From NCBI GenBank assembly GCA_004322215.1, contig SCSM01000039.1, positions 1-64,000 on the forward strand: a stretch of 64,000 nt of DNA. The letters are read 5' to 3'. The DNA is from Bacteroidota bacterium (GTDB lineage Bacteria; Bacteroidota; Ignavibacteria; Kapaibacteriales; UBA2268). Below are positions 27,431-35,748 of the stretch, piece by piece; the stretch's first letter is position 1, and each line of letters begins with the position of its first letter. The notes below the pieces were generated by a model. That model searched no databases. It was not told the origin of the DNA and saw only the letters and a list, made by a program, of their open reading frames with translations. The translations under genes and the position numbers were made by a program.

Positions 27431-28438
27431 TTATCTGCTTGCCGAAATTATTGCAGTACCAAAATCGGTATCAATTCTCTGAATATTTTCGAACCATGAT
27501 TCCTTGAGCATAATCCAGTAATCTGTTTCTGTGTAAACATCGCCACCATTGGAACTGACAAGCATTTCTATCGAGAGCAGAGCATTGTATTCCGGAGAAT
27601 TCCTGTCATCATTAATCAGGTAATCGTGAATAATCAGCTTGCCACCATGATTCAATGCTTCATAAATCTTATTACACAATTGAATGTTCTGGAACAATGA
27701 AACATGATGCATAGCGAAAGAAATGAAAACCATGTCATAACCGGAACCAATGTCATCAATTCTGAAATCGCCTTTCATCAGATTAATGTTTTTGTTGAAA
27801 CCTTCGGTTTTTAAATATTCTTCAGTAAAACCAATAATATTGGGATAGTCAAAAAGATATGCATCAATATCAGGTTTTACATTTAAAAATTCAATAGTGT
27901 AATTACCTAAACCACCGGCCAAATCAAGAACTTTATGAACATGGTCTAAATCCAAAAGCCGAACGACATCGTGGGCAAGTATGGAAGAACGCCAATTGAT
28001 AGCTTCAATGAACGGCTTGATTTGTTCCTTTTTCATATCTTTAATGTCAACAATGTCAGGAGGTTTGCCGTTTTTTACAGTTTTTGTCAGATTACCCCAG
28101 AGATTCCACAAATAATTTTGATATTTAAAGATGCCAATGTATTCGGGTTTAGTTTTGTCGAAAAATCGGAGTGAAATTTTTGAATTGAAATAGCCGTTAT
28201 TATTTTTTTCAATCAATCCAATAGCAACGAGTGCATTTAAAAGCCGTTCGGTAGCTTTTTCATCAGTATCGAGCTGTGCTGCTATTTCTGCTGCCGGTTT
28301 GACTTTTGCACCTATGATAGAGAATAAATCAAGTTCACATGCAGTCAGCAGCACTCTGCTTCGCTCAAAGGACAATGCCAGGTCAAGTACAGTCTGAATT
28401 GACGAATTATCCCGCTGCATCGGCTTCCATGTTCTCAT
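27431..28438 (-). CDS. O-methyltransferase, acetylserotonin/hydroxyneurosporene type
   Basis: This 335-residue protein has an N-terminal winged-helix dimerisation domain ('ALSFERSRVLLTACELDLFSIIG..KVKPAAEIAAQLDTDEKATERLLNALVAIGLI'). A Methyltransf_2 catalytic domain follows, with SAM motif 'VLDLAGGLGNYTIEFL', 'LMKGDFRIDDIGSGYDMVFISFAMHHVS' and 'GGKLIIHDYLINDD'. Members methylate hydroxyl groups of small aromatic or isoprenoid compounds. GGAG before the ATG at 28438 supports the start. The substrate is unknown; no pathway genes are adjacent. Confidence 0.85.
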   Translation of the reverse strand: MRTWKPMQRDNSSIQTVLDLALSFERSRVLLTACELDLFSIIGAKVKPAAEIAAQLDTDEKATERLLNALVAIGLIEKNNNGYFNSKISLRFFDKTKPEYIGIFKYQNYLWNLWGNLTKTVKNGKPPDIVDIKDMKKEQIKPFIEAINWRSSILAHDVVRLLDLDHVHKVLDLAGGLGNYTIEFLNVKPDIDAYLFDYPNIIGFTEEYLKTEGFNKNINLMKGDFRIDDIGSGYDMVFISFAMHHVSLFQNIQLCNKIYEALNHGGKLIIHDYLINDDRNSPEYNALLSIEMLVSSNGGDVYTETDYWIMLKESWFENIQRIDTDFGTAIISASR

Positions 28439-28680
28439 ACTATCTCCGAATATACTGTTATTCTCAAAAACCCCTGATGAACTTAAGCATCTTAATAACT
28501 TAATTTCAAATATAATAAAAGAAAACTACAAAAGTTTACAAAAATTAAAAATTATATATATTTAGTTTCTCATATAAATTTTCTTTTACTTTACTAATAT
28601 TGAGCATAATGTAAAAAGAGTGTGAATCAATGAGAGAATAACAATGAACGGGTTGAAATCGTTTAATAATAAGAGGGGAT

Positions 28681-29817
28681 TCAATTGCACTTTGAGAAAA
28701 GATGCTTGTAGATTGAATGTCCATGCTTTGCAAAGCTCTCGAAATATCCCGTGAACCACTGGTTGAGTGTTATACCTGCTTCTTCCGATTGTCTAATATC
28801 TTTAATAGATTCAATACCACCCGTTCTGATTACATAAAATTCATTTGCTTGAGAATGGCTCTCAATATATTCCGCTGCATAGGAGGCGAGTTCTAAAGAC
28901 CGTTTTTTCAGAATTTTTCCACTCAATCCGCCACCAAAATTGGAAGTAAAATAATTGTACAATCTCCTCTCGCCGGGAACAATATTGTTTATATAATTTT
29001 CATATTCAGTCGAAGTATTACCAAAATTAACACCACTGAATCCTAAACCCGTAAGTACATCGAGCAGTGACGGTATTAAATTTATATCAGTATCATTCGA
29101 CAGCTTAACGATAACAGGCGGCATTCTGTTCGGCTTTTCAATAAAATTCTTTCCTATATATTCAAGCCGGTTAATAAGGTTTTCATCGAGAGTGGTATTG
29201 CTGTATTGGTTCCCATGAGGTACATTCGGACAGCTTTCGTTCAGTTCGATGAAGTCTACACCTGCTTTTTTGTACAGGAATAATCCGCCCAAGACTTCTT
29301 TCATCGCAGCAGTTTCAGATAACTCAGGAGATGCTGCTATACTGATTCCCACAGGACAGCCATCAATTTTATCAATTTTAGACAATTTCTTTGCCAGCGA
29401 ATAATGTCCTTCGTTCGGCAAACCCATCCAATTAGAGGCTGAGCCGGAAAGCGGGTATGGTACGAAAGGGTGAAGTATTCCCCTTGCTTCGTTTCCCCTG
29501 CGGTATGCACCAGTACTTGTTCCTGCAAGATAAGCTCCCGCACCCTGCATGGCAACTGTATTATAGCCATCACCGTGCTTGAACATACCTGCGGCATTGA
29601 AAATACCGGATTGGAAATTGATGCCCCACAAAGTTTTCGATTCGGTTTCCGGAGGAATATATCTTCTGTCCCTTGTCTCCCTTGTTAAAATTTTAATGAA
29701 TACTTTTCGTGCAGGTGAATAAATATTTGTAACAATTGACGGCGGAAGTTTAGTAATAACAGGTCTGATTTTGTATTCTGCGAGAGACAGGATTTCGGCT
29801 ATTGTAATTTTTCTCAT
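28681..29817 (-). CDS. Dihydroorotate dehydrogenase-like FMN protein
   Basis: This 378-residue protein has the FMN/TIM-barrel landmarks of the PyrD family: 'LWGINFQSGIFNAAGMFKHGDGYNTVAMQGAGAYLAGTSTG', 'FIELNESCPNVPHG', 'PPVIVKLSNDTDI', 'LGFSGVNFGNTS', and the phosphate-binding 'VIRTGGIESIKDI'. It is longer than class 1 PyrD and nearer class 2 in size. The catalytic-base region and the 'GMFKHG' start differ from the textbook PyrD, so it may be a divergent dihydroorotate dehydrogenase or a relative acting on another substrate. Confidence 0.78.
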   Translation of the reverse strand: MRKITIAEILSLAEYKIRPVITKLPPSIVTNIYSPARKVFIKILTRETRDRRYIPPETESKTLWGINFQSGIFNAAGMFKHGDGYNTVAMQGAGAYLAGTSTGAYRRGNEARGILHPFVPYPLSGSASNWMGLPNEGHYSLAKKLSKIDKIDGCPVGISIAASPELSETAAMKEVLGGLFLYKKAGVDFIELNESCPNVPHGNQYSNTTLDENLINRLEYIGKNFIEKPNRMPPVIVKLSNDTDINLIPSLLDVLTGLGFSGVNFGNTSTEYENYINNIVPGERRLYNYFTSNFGGGLSGKILKKRSLELASYAAEYIESHSQANEFYVIRTGGIESIKDIRQSEEAGITLNQWFTGYFESFAKHGHSIYKHLFSKCN

Positions 29818-30073
29818 ACTTTTTTAATTTTCGTCAATCAGCTAATTCATTCAACAAAGATAATGATTTTTTATTGTATTATCAATCCTTTAGCGTATTA
29901 TGAATTACATATTCAAAATATTTTATAAGGAATATAATAATTTGAATTTAAGCATTAATAATATTCCATTTTGCCAATATATAATATACTTGTAAACTAA
30001 AAAATAATTTTTTAATATTGCAATGGGTCTTTAGGGTTAATTAAAATATTTACAATTATTAATGGGGTTTTAA

Positions 30074-30838
30074 ATGAAAAAAACACTGCGGTATGTTCTA
30101 TTCTCTTTTGCGTTAATTTCATTATTCGCAATTAGTTCCTGTAATGAAAAAGGTAATAATATACCAACAAACAGTTCGGTAAATTATGAGTATTCACAGA
30201 TGGTATTTCCATCATTTGATAAAATTACCGGTGAAAATGTTACAGGAGGTACAATTATAGAAGGATTTAGCATAATTCAGAATCATTCATCAAAAACAAC
30301 TGAAAGCAAGCAATCAAAAATTCAATGCGGTGATGGCGACGGACACCATGACGACGGTGACGATGAAGAACACGAAGGAGAGGACGATGAGGATGACGAT
30401 GGCGGATGCCATTACGGAACAATTCTGTCACAGTTGAATCTTACTGATGCTCAGAGAACCCAAATTCATCAATTCAAAGAAGAATTCGAAGATTGTGTTG
30501 AATTTGCAGAAGAAAATTATGAGAGTGCAAAGCATACACTATTGGCAGATGCTAATCAGCAAAGACAAGATATATTGCAGCAACTGGAAAACGGTTCGAT
30601 ATCTGATACACAGGCACAGGAACAATTGCAAAATCTGAAGGCAAGTGTACTACAGCAAATTGCAGACCTGCAGCAACAGTTCCAGGCAGAAGCCGGCAAC
30701 TGCCAGTGCAGTTTCCTTACAAATATAATTTCAGTTTTGGATGATATACAAAAGGCAGCTTTCATTAGTTGGATTGAATCGAATAATTGCAATAATATTA
30801 ATTGCGATTTAGGAGGCACATTCGGCAATCAGCAGTAA
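30074..30838 (+). CDS. Acidic/His-rich lipoprotein with Spy-like helical domain
   Basis: This 254-residue protein has the lipoprotein signal MKKTLRYVLFSFALISLFAISSC. Residues about 90-116 are almost entirely His, Asp, Glu and Gly ('GDGDGHHDDGDDEEHEGEDD' and onward), ending at a Cys-His pair, a plausible metal-binding segment. The rest is helical and Gln-rich ('LNLTDAQRTQIHQFKEEFEDC', 'DTQAQEQLQNLKASVLQQIADLQQQF'), recalling LTxxQ/Spy-CpxP-type periplasmic proteins. Several Cys occur in the helical part. A role in metal binding or envelope stress is inferred. A strong terminator follows. Confidence 0.65.
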   Translation: MKKTLRYVLFSFALISLFAISSCNEKGNNIPTNSSVNYEYSQMVFPSFDKITGENVTGGTIIEGFSIIQNHSSKTTESKQSKIQCGDGDGHHDDGDDEEHEGEDDEDDDGGCHYGTILSQLNLTDAQRTQIHQFKEEFEDCVEFAEENYESAKHTLLADANQQRQDILQQLENGSISDTQAQEQLQNLKASVLQQIADLQQQFQAEAGNCQCSFLTNIISVLDDIQKAAFISWIESNNCNNINCDLGGTFGNQQ

Positions 30839-30863
30839 ACAGGTAGTTATGAATAGCTGAGAG

Positions 30864-30890
30864 GGGGTTGCAATTGCAACTCCTTTTTTT
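30864..30890 (+). terminator. Rho-independent terminator of the acidic lipoprotein gene
   Basis: The arms GGGGTTGCAA and TTGCAACTCC pair with one G-U, immediately followed by a run of eight or more T. It lies about 25 bp after the lipoprotein stop codon. Confidence 0.85.
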
Positions 30891-31030
30891 TTATATTTTT
30901 TTGGAATTAAAAAATATTTGGAAAATTAGAGAATTAATTGTACGTAGCGTAAAATTTAAAGCGCTGAATTAAAAAACTAATTTTATTATATATAGATTCC
31001 ACTGATTATTATTAATTTATGAGGTATTAT

Positions 31031-31861
31031 ATGACTTCGTTTAAGATTTTAATAAAAATAAAAATTATTAAATTAATAATTTTTCTGTTCATAATAATTA
31101 ATTTTTTTAATGGAAAATTATTTGGTATTGATAAAGATATTATAGGTTTTGATTTAAAAATGGGAATTCATTTATTTGATTTTAATTCTATTAATAAATT
31201 TTTAATTGATGAAAATTATCCCGAATTAATGAATTCTTCAATTTTATCTGGTATTAATTTTAAATTCAATTTTTTTGAATTTAAGGATACATCAAAAAAT
31301 TATTCATTTTTAAATGATTTTAAATCTAACATATATACTTCTGTAGGTTATACTTTTAATATCCCAATTCCATCTGAAATAAAAAATAATAAAAGTTCCT
31401 TATTAAATTATAATATGTTAAATATTGAAAAATATTTTCCGATTAAATTAGTGAATTATTTATCAATAAATCCTTCTATTGGTATTAATTATTCATGGGG
31501 TAATTTAACATTAGCTGATTCTGTTTATTCTTCAATTCTTGTTGAAAGTTATCTTACTAATCCGCCTATTATCTATGAGTTTTCAATTAAAAGAATTGCA
31601 TTAAATTTTGGTTTGGGCATTAATATTAATTTATTAGAGCATGAAGTAATTAATGAAAATAGAACAATTAAATATTTTTATACGATAAATCTTAATACTA
31701 ATTTTTTATTACCAATACATTATGATTTTCTTTCAGGGCCGAACGATAAAGATTATTTAAGAAATTCTGCTGGCCAAGCAATATATGGTTTAAGTACTGA
31801 TTTCCCATATGGTTTTATTTTTGGTATAAGATTGGGTTTTGATAAAGTAACAACATATTGA
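31031..31861 (+). CDS. Membrane or secreted protein of unknown function, very AT-rich
   Basis: Two in-frame ATGs are possible (31019 and 31031). The second is preferred because GAGGT lies six bases before it. The product of about 276 residues begins with a strongly hydrophobic segment (residues about 5-28) and then shows alternating polar and aromatic strands ('IYTSVGYTFNIPIP', 'LSINPSIGINYSWGNLTL', 'LNFGLGININLL', 'GFIFGIRLGFDKVTTY'), consistent with an outer-membrane barrel. Codons are nearly all A/T in the third position. No family was recognised. Confidence 0.6.
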   Translation: MTSFKILIKIKIIKLIIFLFIIINFFNGKLFGIDKDIIGFDLKMGIHLFDFNSINKFLIDENYPELMNSSILSGINFKFNFFEFKDTSKNYSFLNDFKSNIYTSVGYTFNIPIPSEIKNNKSSLLNYNMLNIEKYFPIKLVNYLSINPSIGINYSWGNLTLADSVYSSILVESYLTNPPIIYEFSIKRIALNFGLGININLLEHEVINENRTIKYFYTINLNTNFLLPIHYDFLSGPNDKDYLRNSAGQAIYGLSTDFPYGFIFGIRLGFDKVTTY

Positions 31862-31883
31862 TAACAATATTTATGGTGATATT

Positions 31884-31970
31884 ATGAAAAAGGTTTTTTA
31901 TTATTATTTTTTGATCTTGGCTACTCATATTGGTAAATACACGACAAGCAAAGTGGTAATTCAGAAATAA
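31884..31970 (+). other. Possible 28-codon remnant encoding a signal-peptide-like segment
   Basis: An ATG at 31884 opens a 28-codon frame (MKKVFYYYFLILATHIGKY...) ending TAA at 31970. It looks like the start of an exported protein cut short after the signal region. There is no recognisable mature domain, and the segment sits beside a hisH remnant, so decay is more likely than a functional micropeptide. Confidence 0.25.
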
Positions 31971-31973
31971 GAA

Positions 31974-32042
31974 TTAGATATTAATAAAATACTTAAGCAG
32001 TTTCATCCCATATTTGTGGCTTTTATGGGGAGGGAACTGCAC
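31974..32042 (-). pseudogene. Decayed 3' fragment of a second hisH copy
   Basis: Reading the minus strand gives VQFPPHKSHKYGMKLLKYF and then a stop at 31974-31976. The intact HisH encoded 1.5 kb away ends VQFHPEKSHKYGMKLLKNF, so 15 of 19 positions match, in the same orientation. The catalytic His and Glu of 'HPE' are replaced by Pro and His. Upstream of VQF the frame dissolves into an A/T run. This is a remnant, not a gene. Confidence 0.75.
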
Positions 32043-32138
32043 TTTTTTTTCCACTGTGATTTCTTCAATTTCTCAGGTAACCGATTTTTATTAATTTGCA
32101 ATACTGTTTAGTTAATCAACTTTTTTATTGGAAAAAAT

Positions 32139-33497
32139 ATGATGAATCAGAAAATTGGCTTGTTGATTTTTATATTGTTATTTATTTTATCCCATGAACT
32201 GATATGCCAGGAGAATCAACAAAAGAAAGATTCAATTGAAATTAAATTTCATCTAAGCGGGAAACATATTGCTCATACGAACGATGCTCTTGGACAAGTA
32301 ATGCTGCCAGAAGCATTAAACATCAGAAGACCTGATGAGCCGGATTTACAGCAGAAATGGGAATTATTCGGTAATGATTTGACGGATAATCCCATCAGGC
32401 ATGGTGCTTCTTACATTAAACTGACAGCAGAAGCAGATTATCACGGTATCAGTGCCATAACATCAATATTCGCTGAACACAGGGGTGCCAGCTATGGTAC
32501 ATTGACACTTAAAGATATAGTTCTTTATCCCAAATTTTACTTTGCTTTCGACACTTCATTCAATGTTTTCAATGAAAAGTTCAGTTTGGGAGTCAGCATC
32601 GGGAATTATGATAATATCAATTTATACGAAGGATTAAACATGTATAACATAGATGTTCAGGGGGATAATTGGTATTTTAAATGGAGAAACCTGAAATTTG
32701 AATATAATAAAATTGCCGATTTGCTTCTTGGAATCGGATTGAACATGGATGATGCAAATGATTTTATATTTTCCTTGGAAAACCTGGAATTTGCATATAA
32801 CTTTTTCTTAACATTAAAATACGGTTTCTATAGTTATAATGCATTTATAGTCCCGCTCGATGATAAAAATAATGACGGAAATACATTTTCAGCAGGCATA
32901 TCATACAAGGATTTTATCCGGTTATATATGCAGTATGGCAAACGCAACAATGATAATACAGGTTATTCATCGGGGGAATCGAGTGCCTTCCTTTTAGGAT
33001 TAAATGTTAAATATACTGACAATATATTTAATGTTTTCGCTAAATCAGAATACCGCAGTTACGGAAAATTTTACAACTTGTATTATTATAATCAAAACAT
33101 TTATTACCGGGATACAAGCCGCAGAACATATTCGAACAATGTCGGACCGGAGCTCTATCCATTATACTATTATGACAGGAAGTTCAGCCAATGGGCGGTT
33201 TTCACTGAGTACCAGGGGATGGATGTAATCTGTCTCACATTGCAGTTCGATAGCAAAATATACTTAATTGACAGATTTTATCTTTATGCGAATCTTGATA
33301 TTAACAGCATCACGGCAGGAAGTTATGAACCGTTCACATATTCCTTCATTGATTATGGTGCAGGTTATGAAGTGATGAAAGATAATTTCTTAGCCATAGG
33401 CATTACTAATAAAGCAATGAACCTCGACAACAGTTACCCTACATTTTATCAATATGCAAACTCTGTAATAAAAATGGAATTGGGAGTCAGCTTTTGA
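32139..33497 (+). CDS. Outer-membrane beta-barrel-like protein, unknown function
   Basis: This 452-residue protein has a signal peptide (MMNQKIGLLIFILLFILSHELICQ). The mature protein starts with a patch rich in charged residues ('SGKHIAHTNDALGQVMLPEALNIRRPDEPDL'). It is then a series of amphipathic aromatic strands ('YGTLTLKDIVLYPKFYFAF', 'NWYFKWRNLKFEYNKI', 'TFSAGISYKDFIRLYMQYG', 'SAFLLGLNVKYTDNIFNVF') ending 'SVIKMELGVSF', with a terminal aromatic as in outer-membrane proteins. It resembles uncharacterised Bacteroidota porin-like proteins. Function is unknown. Confidence 0.7.
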   Translation: MMNQKIGLLIFILLFILSHELICQENQQKKDSIEIKFHLSGKHIAHTNDALGQVMLPEALNIRRPDEPDLQQKWELFGNDLTDNPIRHGASYIKLTAEADYHGISAITSIFAEHRGASYGTLTLKDIVLYPKFYFAFDTSFNVFNEKFSLGVSIGNYDNINLYEGLNMYNIDVQGDNWYFKWRNLKFEYNKIADLLLGIGLNMDDANDFIFSLENLEFAYNFFLTLKYGFYSYNAFIVPLDDKNNDGNTFSAGISYKDFIRLYMQYGKRNNDNTGYSSGESSAFLLGLNVKYTDNIFNVFAKSEYRSYGKFYNLYYYNQNIYYRDTSRRTYSNNVGPELYPLYYYDRKFSQWAVFTEYQGMDVICLTLQFDSKIYLIDRFYLYANLDINSITAGSYEPFTYSFIDYGAGYEVMKDNFLAIGITNKAMNLDNSYPTFYQYANSVIKMELGVSF

Positions 33498-33546
33498 TTT
33501 CAAATTGATTAGTTGAATTTGATAGTAATTGTATTTCAATCAACTA

Positions 33547-34161
33547 TTATAATTCGACAAAATTCTTCAGCAGTTTCATTCCGTACTTATGGCTTTTTTC
33601 GGGATGGAACTGCACTCCGTACAGGTTGCCGTATTGGAACATGGAAGTGAATTCATAACCGTAATTTGTTGTGCAATATGAGTCCGGCTCAATTTCGGTT
33701 TTGACATGAAAGGAATGAACAAAATAGAACTTCTTTTCATCCGGTAAATCATCCAATAATTTCCCTTGTTTTTTGATTTCGATAGTATTCCAGCCCATCT
33801 GAGGTATTTTCAACTTATTGTTTTCGCTGTCGAATTTGAATTTAACGGTTTTTCCTTTCACCCAACCCAATCCGGATGAGATACCTTCCTCGCTGGATTC
33901 GGTGAACAACTGCATACCAAGGCAGATGCCGAGGACAGGGATTTTATCTTTAATTGCTTTTTTCTCCAGGATTGGCAGCAATTCATACTCATTCAGTTTT
34001 CTCATACCATTGTCGAAAGCACCGATTCCCGGAATGATAAGCTTTTCAGCAAAGTCAATTACTTTCAATTCGGATGAAATGATAGATTCGACTCCGATTC
34101 TTTTCAGCATGTTTTGAATAGAGCCGAGATTGCCAATTCCATAATCAACGATAACTACCAT
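33547..34161 (-). CDS. hisH: Imidazole glycerol phosphate synthase glutaminase subunit HisH
   Basis: The 204-residue class I glutamine amidotransferase has 'MVVIVDYGIGNLGSIQNML', nucleophile C80 in 'PVLGICLGMQLF', and catalytic H186 and E188 in 'GVQFHPEKS'. HisH supplies ammonia to HisF. It is the last gene of an operon with manC, rlpA and a glycosyltransferase and overlaps the glycosyltransferase by 7 bp. No hisF or other his gene is nearby. It could serve histidine synthesis or amidation of a surface sugar, as HisH homologues do in some polysaccharide loci. Confidence 0.92.
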   Translation of the reverse strand: MVVIVDYGIGNLGSIQNMLKRIGVESIISSELKVIDFAEKLIIPGIGAFDNGMRKLNEYELLPILEKKAIKDKIPVLGICLGMQLFTESSEEGISSGLGWVKGKTVKFKFDSENNKLKIPQMGWNTIEIKKQGKLLDDLPDEKKFYFVHSFHVKTEIEPDSYCTTNYGYEFTSMFQYGNLYGVQFHPEKSHKYGMKLLKNFVEL

Positions 34162-35291
34162 CTGTCTGTCTTGAAAAGTTCTTCAATTTCCGGTTCAATT
34201 TTGTCGCGGATGATATCTACAGAAAAGTGATGAGAGTTGCTTAAAGCTTTAAGCTTAAGTTGGGTGAGGTAATTAGAGTCAGAGGCAATATTTTTTATCA
34301 AGGCAGAAAGTTCATCCCTGTTTGAGTATTTGAGCAAACTTCCGTTCAGTTCATTCGGTACACTGAAAAATTCCGGCATTATCCCCGGTTTAGCATAGCG
34401 AGCCATATCGAAAGTAGCACCAGTAGCTTTAGATAATCCGTAAATTTCCGGCTTAGAAGAAAAGGGCATTTCTTTATTAATAGGAGAAAGAATTACATCG
34501 CTACCATGCATAATCTTCTCAAATTCCTGCTGTTGAACAAAATCATCGTGCCATTTGATTTTCGCACCTTGTTCTTTCAATCTTTTGCATTTTGAAATAA
34601 TCTCCAGCCCATATTCCCATACCGGTTTACCTGCTAATGTAAGAGTTATGTTTTTAATATCTTTCGTAATACCTTCGAATACATCGAGGACGCTTTGGTA
34701 ATCGCGTCTTCTGGAATCTATGCTGCCGGGAATTACAAATTGTATATTGTCATTATGGCTTTCAGGCATTTTCGAATGTTCATAAATTGAATATGGAAGT
34801 GTCAAAACCGTTTTCCTGTATTTGCTGACTGAATTGAAATAATTTTTAATGGATTCACCGAATACATTAATTGCGGCACTGTTTTTAATAATATTATTTT
34901 TACTTCGATTTTGAAAAAATGATTTTATCCCGGAATCAGATGATTTTATCCAATTATTAATATTATGCAATGTAACTACTGATTTAGTGCCGGTATTTTT
35001 AATGAATGAAGAATATTTACCGAAATCAGAATAGATAGAATTAAGAAATAATAATTTGATTTCTTCATTATCGATCACTTGCTTTACTTTATTAAGAAAA
35101 TAATTCAATGTATCATTTTCTTCTTTTACAAACCAATAGCATTTTTCTGCACTTCTGCCTAATCCGTTCTTAAGTTGTTCGTACATGTTTTGATTGACGA
35201 AAAAGTAAATTTTATTAACCCTATAATCGAAAATCCTGTACAATGAGTATGCAAACTCATAATGGTCTATTTCAAAAATTCCTATGTTCAA
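34155..35291 (-). CDS. Glycosyltransferase-like protein (GT4-type C-terminal domain)
   Basis: This 378-residue protein has no signal or transmembrane segment. The N-terminal half is Rossmann-like ('MNIGIFEIDHYEFAYSLYRIF', 'TKSVVTLHNINNWIKSS'). The C-terminal half resembles GT4 glycosyltransferases: 'IQFVIPGSIDSRRRDYQSVLDVFEGI', 'NITLTLAGKPV', 'EFEKIMHGSDVILSPIN' and 'GATFDMARYAKPGIMPEFF'. It overlaps hisH by 7 bp and follows rlpA by 17 bp. With manC in the operon, a mannose-containing surface polysaccharide is a reasonable but unproven target. Confidence 0.72.
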   Translation of the reverse strand: MNIGIFEIDHYEFAYSLYRIFDYRVNKIYFFVNQNMYEQLKNGLGRSAEKCYWFVKEENDTLNYFLNKVKQVIDNEEIKLLFLNSIYSDFGKYSSFIKNTGTKSVVTLHNINNWIKSSDSGIKSFFQNRSKNNIIKNSAAINVFGESIKNYFNSVSKYRKTVLTLPYSIYEHSKMPESHNDNIQFVIPGSIDSRRRDYQSVLDVFEGITKDIKNITLTLAGKPVWEYGLEIISKCKRLKEQGAKIKWHDDFVQQQEFEKIMHGSDVILSPINKEMPFSSKPEIYGLSKATGATFDMARYAKPGIMPEFFSVPNELNGSLLKYSNRDELSALIKNIASDSNYLTQLKLKALSNSHHFSVDIIRDKIEPEIEELFKTDRW

Positions 35292-35308
35292 TTTTGTTGC
35301 CTTTAAAT

Positions 35309-35743
35309 CTACTCTAAAACTTTAATCTCAACATCTGCAGTTCCGTCATTAACCATATCAATAGTTTCGGCAGCAGCTTTCGATAAATCAATGATTCTTT
35401 CTTCTTTGAAGGGACCTCTGTCATTAATTCTGACAATGACTGATTTCCCGTTTTTCAAATTAGTAACTTTTACTTTAGTTCCAAACGGGAGAGTGCGGTG
35501 AGCAGCAGTAAAACCGTTCATATCGAAAATCTCGCCGCTGGATGTTTTATTGCCGTGAAATTTGTCAGCATAAAAAGATGCAATACCACGAAAAGTTTGA
35601 CCAGCAACTGCCGTTGCCGGTTCATTTGGGTTTGGCTTTAAGGTAGCCGTACCCTGCTTTTCGGCAAACCTGACAACAGGCGAACAGGCAACCGATATAA
35701 TTGCTGTAATTATAATTAAAAATATTTTAACTTGTGTTTTCAA
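35309..35743 (-). CDS. rlpA: RlpA-like lipoprotein (double-psi beta-barrel)
   Basis: This 144-residue protein has a lipoprotein signal ([21 protein letters not shown]). The DPBB domain includes '[43 protein letters not shown]' and '[30 protein letters not shown]', the canonical RlpA motif with the conserved Asp and His of the lytic transglycosylase. There is no SPOR domain. RlpA proteins cleave denuded glycan strands at septa. The gene is only 5 bp from manC and probably cotranscribed. Confidence 0.92.
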   Translation of the reverse strand: MKTQVKIFLIIITAIISVACSPVVRFAEKQGTATLKPNPNEPATAVAGQTFRGIASFYADKFHGNKTSSGEIFDMNGFTAAHRTLPFGTKVKVTNLKNGKSVIVRINDRGPFKEERIIDLSKAAAETIDMVNDGTADVEIKVLE

Positions 35744-35748
35744 TAATG

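Noticed and set aside
28439-28680. Short plus- and minus-strand open frames between the O-methyltransferase and the PyrD-like gene
   Set aside because: They lack ribosome-binding sites and recognisable domains, and the longer one is an out-of-frame shadow running into the PyrD-like gene.
31974-32042. A second functional hisH or small CDS
   Set aside because: Only about 22 codons align, the catalytic His-Pro-Glu is lost and the upstream frame is not coding.
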